From CAZAQS01 sp046485135 (GTDB taxonomy: Bacteria > Chloroflexota > Anaerolineae > Anaerolineales > UBA4823), in contig JAWOHN010000041.1 in the NCBI GenBank assembly GCA_046485135.1, forward strand, positions 1 to 6,022: a stretch of DNA of 6,022 bases, read 5' to 3'. Made by a program: the position numbers and the translations under genes. Positions 4,889 to 6,022 of the stretch are shown piece after piece; the first letter of the stretch is position 1, and each line of letters begins with the position of its first letter. Under the pieces are notes generated by a model. That model was not told where the DNA came from. It ran no database searches and saw nothing but the letters and a program-made list of their open reading frames with translations.

Positions 4889-5794
4889 CTAAGGATGCGC
4901 CTCGATCCACAGTGCAGAAGAGGGGATGAACAAGGATTCCCCAAACTCATCCACGCCATAACCAGCGATCATTTCTTGAGTGGGAACTGAGATGATCCAA
5001 TCGATGAACTGGTTGGCAAGATCAATCTGGATGTTGGGGTTCTTGTTGGGATTGACGGCAATGACGCCGTAGGGATTGAACAGGACCGGGTCGCCTTCGG
5101 TCACGACCACCAGGTCCAGGCCAGCCAGGGAGCGGGCCAGGTAGGTGGCGCGGTCGCTGAGGGTGTAGGCCAGCTGCTCATTTGCCATGGTGATGACTTC
5201 ACCCATGCCCTGCCCGGCGGAGATGTACCAGGCGCCGGAAGGCTCGATGCCGGCTGTTTTCCAAACCGAGAGCTCTTTGCTATGGGTGCCGGAGTCGTCG
5301 CCGCGGGAGATGAAGGGCGACTCAGTCTCAGCAATCATTTTCATGGCTTCGGCGGCGTCGGTCATGCCCATGACCCCGGCCGGATCAGATTCCGGGCCGA
5401 TGATGACGAAGTCGTTGTACATGACATCTTCACGGCGCACACCGTGCTCAGCAGCCATGAACTCATCTTCGCGGGCGCGGGCGTGTACCAACAGCACATC
5501 GGCGTTGCCATCCTGGCCGAGGGTGAGCGCCTGCCCGGTGCCGACTGCGATCACGTCAACTTCCATATTGAATTTCTGCATGAAATCCGGCAGGATTACG
5601 TCCAACAAGCCTGAATCCTGGGTGCTGGTGGTGGTAGCCAGCAGCAACACATTTTGGCTGGCAGGCTCTGCTGGAGCAGGTTCTTGGGGGGCTGGTTCTG
5701 GCTGAAGGGGCTCACTGGTAGCAGTGGTACAAGCAGACAGTGCAAATGTTAAAATTATCAGCAGATAGATTAATGAAGTAGTAGTATTTTTCAT
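4889..5794 (-). CDS. tupA: Tungstate ABC transporter substrate-binding lipoprotein TupA
   Basis: This 301-residue protein is the periplasmic or surface oxyanion receptor of a TupABC importer. A lipoprotein signal peptide (hydrophobic 8-19) ends in the lipobox LSAC with Cys22, followed by a Pro/Glu/Ala-rich tether (28-46). The mature domain starts with LLLATTTSTQDSG (50-62); TTTS is the TupA anion-binding motif. ALTLGQDGNADVLLVHA (89-105), YNDFVIIGP (126-134) and ISRGDDSGTH (162-171, with Arg164 as a likely anion ligand) are the other family blocks. TupA proteins prefer tungstate over molybdate, but specificity cannot be read safely from sequence. The ATG at 5792-5794 has AGGAG 5 bases upstream (5800-5804). 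It lies 61 bases after the stop of an ABC ATPase gene and upstream of the molybdenum storage gene, so it probably belongs to an uptake-and-storage transcription unit. Confidence 0.93.
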   Translation of the reverse strand: MKNTTTSLIYLLIILTFALSACTTATSEPLQPEPAPQEPAPAEPASQNVLLLATTTSTQDSGLLDVILPDFMQKFNMEVDVIAVGTGQALTLGQDGNADVLLVHARAREDEFMAAEHGVRREDVMYNDFVIIGPESDPAGVMGMTDAAEAMKMIAETESPFISRGDDSGTHSKELSVWKTAGIEPSGAWYISAGQGMGEVITMANEQLAYTLSDRATYLARSLAGLDLVVVTEGDPVLFNPYGVIAVNPNKNPNIQIDLANQFIDWIISVPTQEMIAGYGVDEFGESLFIPSSALWIEAHP

Positions 5795-5855
5795 TTTTTC
5801 TCCTATGTTAGTACATTTGTGATTTATTATTGATCAGGCTCATCAGCTTGACCTG

Positions 5856-6022
5856 CTAATACACCATGTCTCCCCTAACAAATGCTGCTGTGCGTTGATC
5901 TACTGGCTTTTCGAAGAAAGACTTCGTCTCAGCTACTTCTATGAACTTGCCTTCTAAAAGGAAAGCGACTCTTGATGCTAATCTTTTTGCCTGGAAGATA
6001 TTATGAGTAACAAACACAAGGG
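5856..6022 (-). CDS. tupC: C-terminus of tungstate ABC transporter ATPase (tupC-like), partial
   Basis: Translating minus from 6020 gives 54 residues ending at TAG (5856-5858). They begin LVFVTHNIFQAKRLASRVAF, which contains the H-loop histidine (VTHN) at the end of an ABC ATPase domain. LLEGKFIEVAETKSFFEKP and a short tail FVRGDMVY follow. The Walker A, signature and Walker B motifs would lie beyond the window. The gene directly precedes tupA on the same strand, so it is most likely the ATPase of the same tungstate importer. A permease gene is not visible and may lie further upstream. Start not seen. The assignment to TupC rather than another ABC ATPase rests on the neighbour. Confidence 0.85.
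   Translation of the reverse strand, partial: LVFVTHNIFQAKRLASRVAFLLEGKFIEVAETKSFFEKPVDQRTAAFVRGDMVY

Noticed and set aside
1..6022. CRISPR array, tRNA or rRNA genes, transposase or phage genes.
   Set aside because: No regularly spaced direct repeats, cloverleaf or rRNA motifs, or mobility-protein motifs were seen on either strand.

Overview
The window looks like bacterial chromosome of moderate-to-high GC. The evidence is a bacterial lipoprotein signal, clear Shine-Dalgarno sequences, sigma70-like promoters and compact genes. The mix of a TupA-type binding protein, a MosB-like molybdenum-storage subunit, a UPF0251/DUF134 regulator and a short TiaS-like protein would suit an environmental anaerobe. 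I lean towards Chloroflexota or a similar metagenomic lineage, but the sequence does not prove it.

Region 1 (1-1640) is one large imperfect inverted repeat. Two divergent copies of a 185-residue secreted, membrane-anchored protein with a TIMP/netrin-like N-terminus (111-668 on minus, 972-1529 on plus) start head to head. They flank an apex (771-872) with perfect 29-bp arms and a short palindromic element inside. Each copy ends at the same kind of strong hairpin (20-63 and 1577-1620). The proteins are about 95% identical, and many of the DNA differences I sampled are silent. The left arm reaches the window edge.

Region 2 (1646-2263, minus) is an HD-superfamily phosphohydrolase gene with its own likely promoter. 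It ends against the right-hand hairpin of the repeat.

Region 3 (2367-3751) is a divergent unit. A 228-residue protein resembling the catalytic half of archaeal TiaS lies on minus. A small unknown protein, translationally coupled to a UPF0251/DUF134 helix-turn-helix regulator, lies on plus. The gap between them holds a near-consensus promoter (TTTACA-17-TATAAT) and, over its predicted start point, a perfect 20-bp palindrome that is a good candidate operator.

Region 4 (3851-6022, minus) is a molybdenum/tungsten module. In transcription order it has the end of an ABC transporter ATPase (tupC-like, cut by the window edge), the tungstate-binding lipoprotein TupA, a 204-bp gap with secondary structure, and a MosB-like molybdenum storage protein. 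Uptake and storage of oxyanions are thus encoded together. The UPF0251 regulator and the TiaS-like protein next door may belong to the same metal physiology, but that is inferred from position only.
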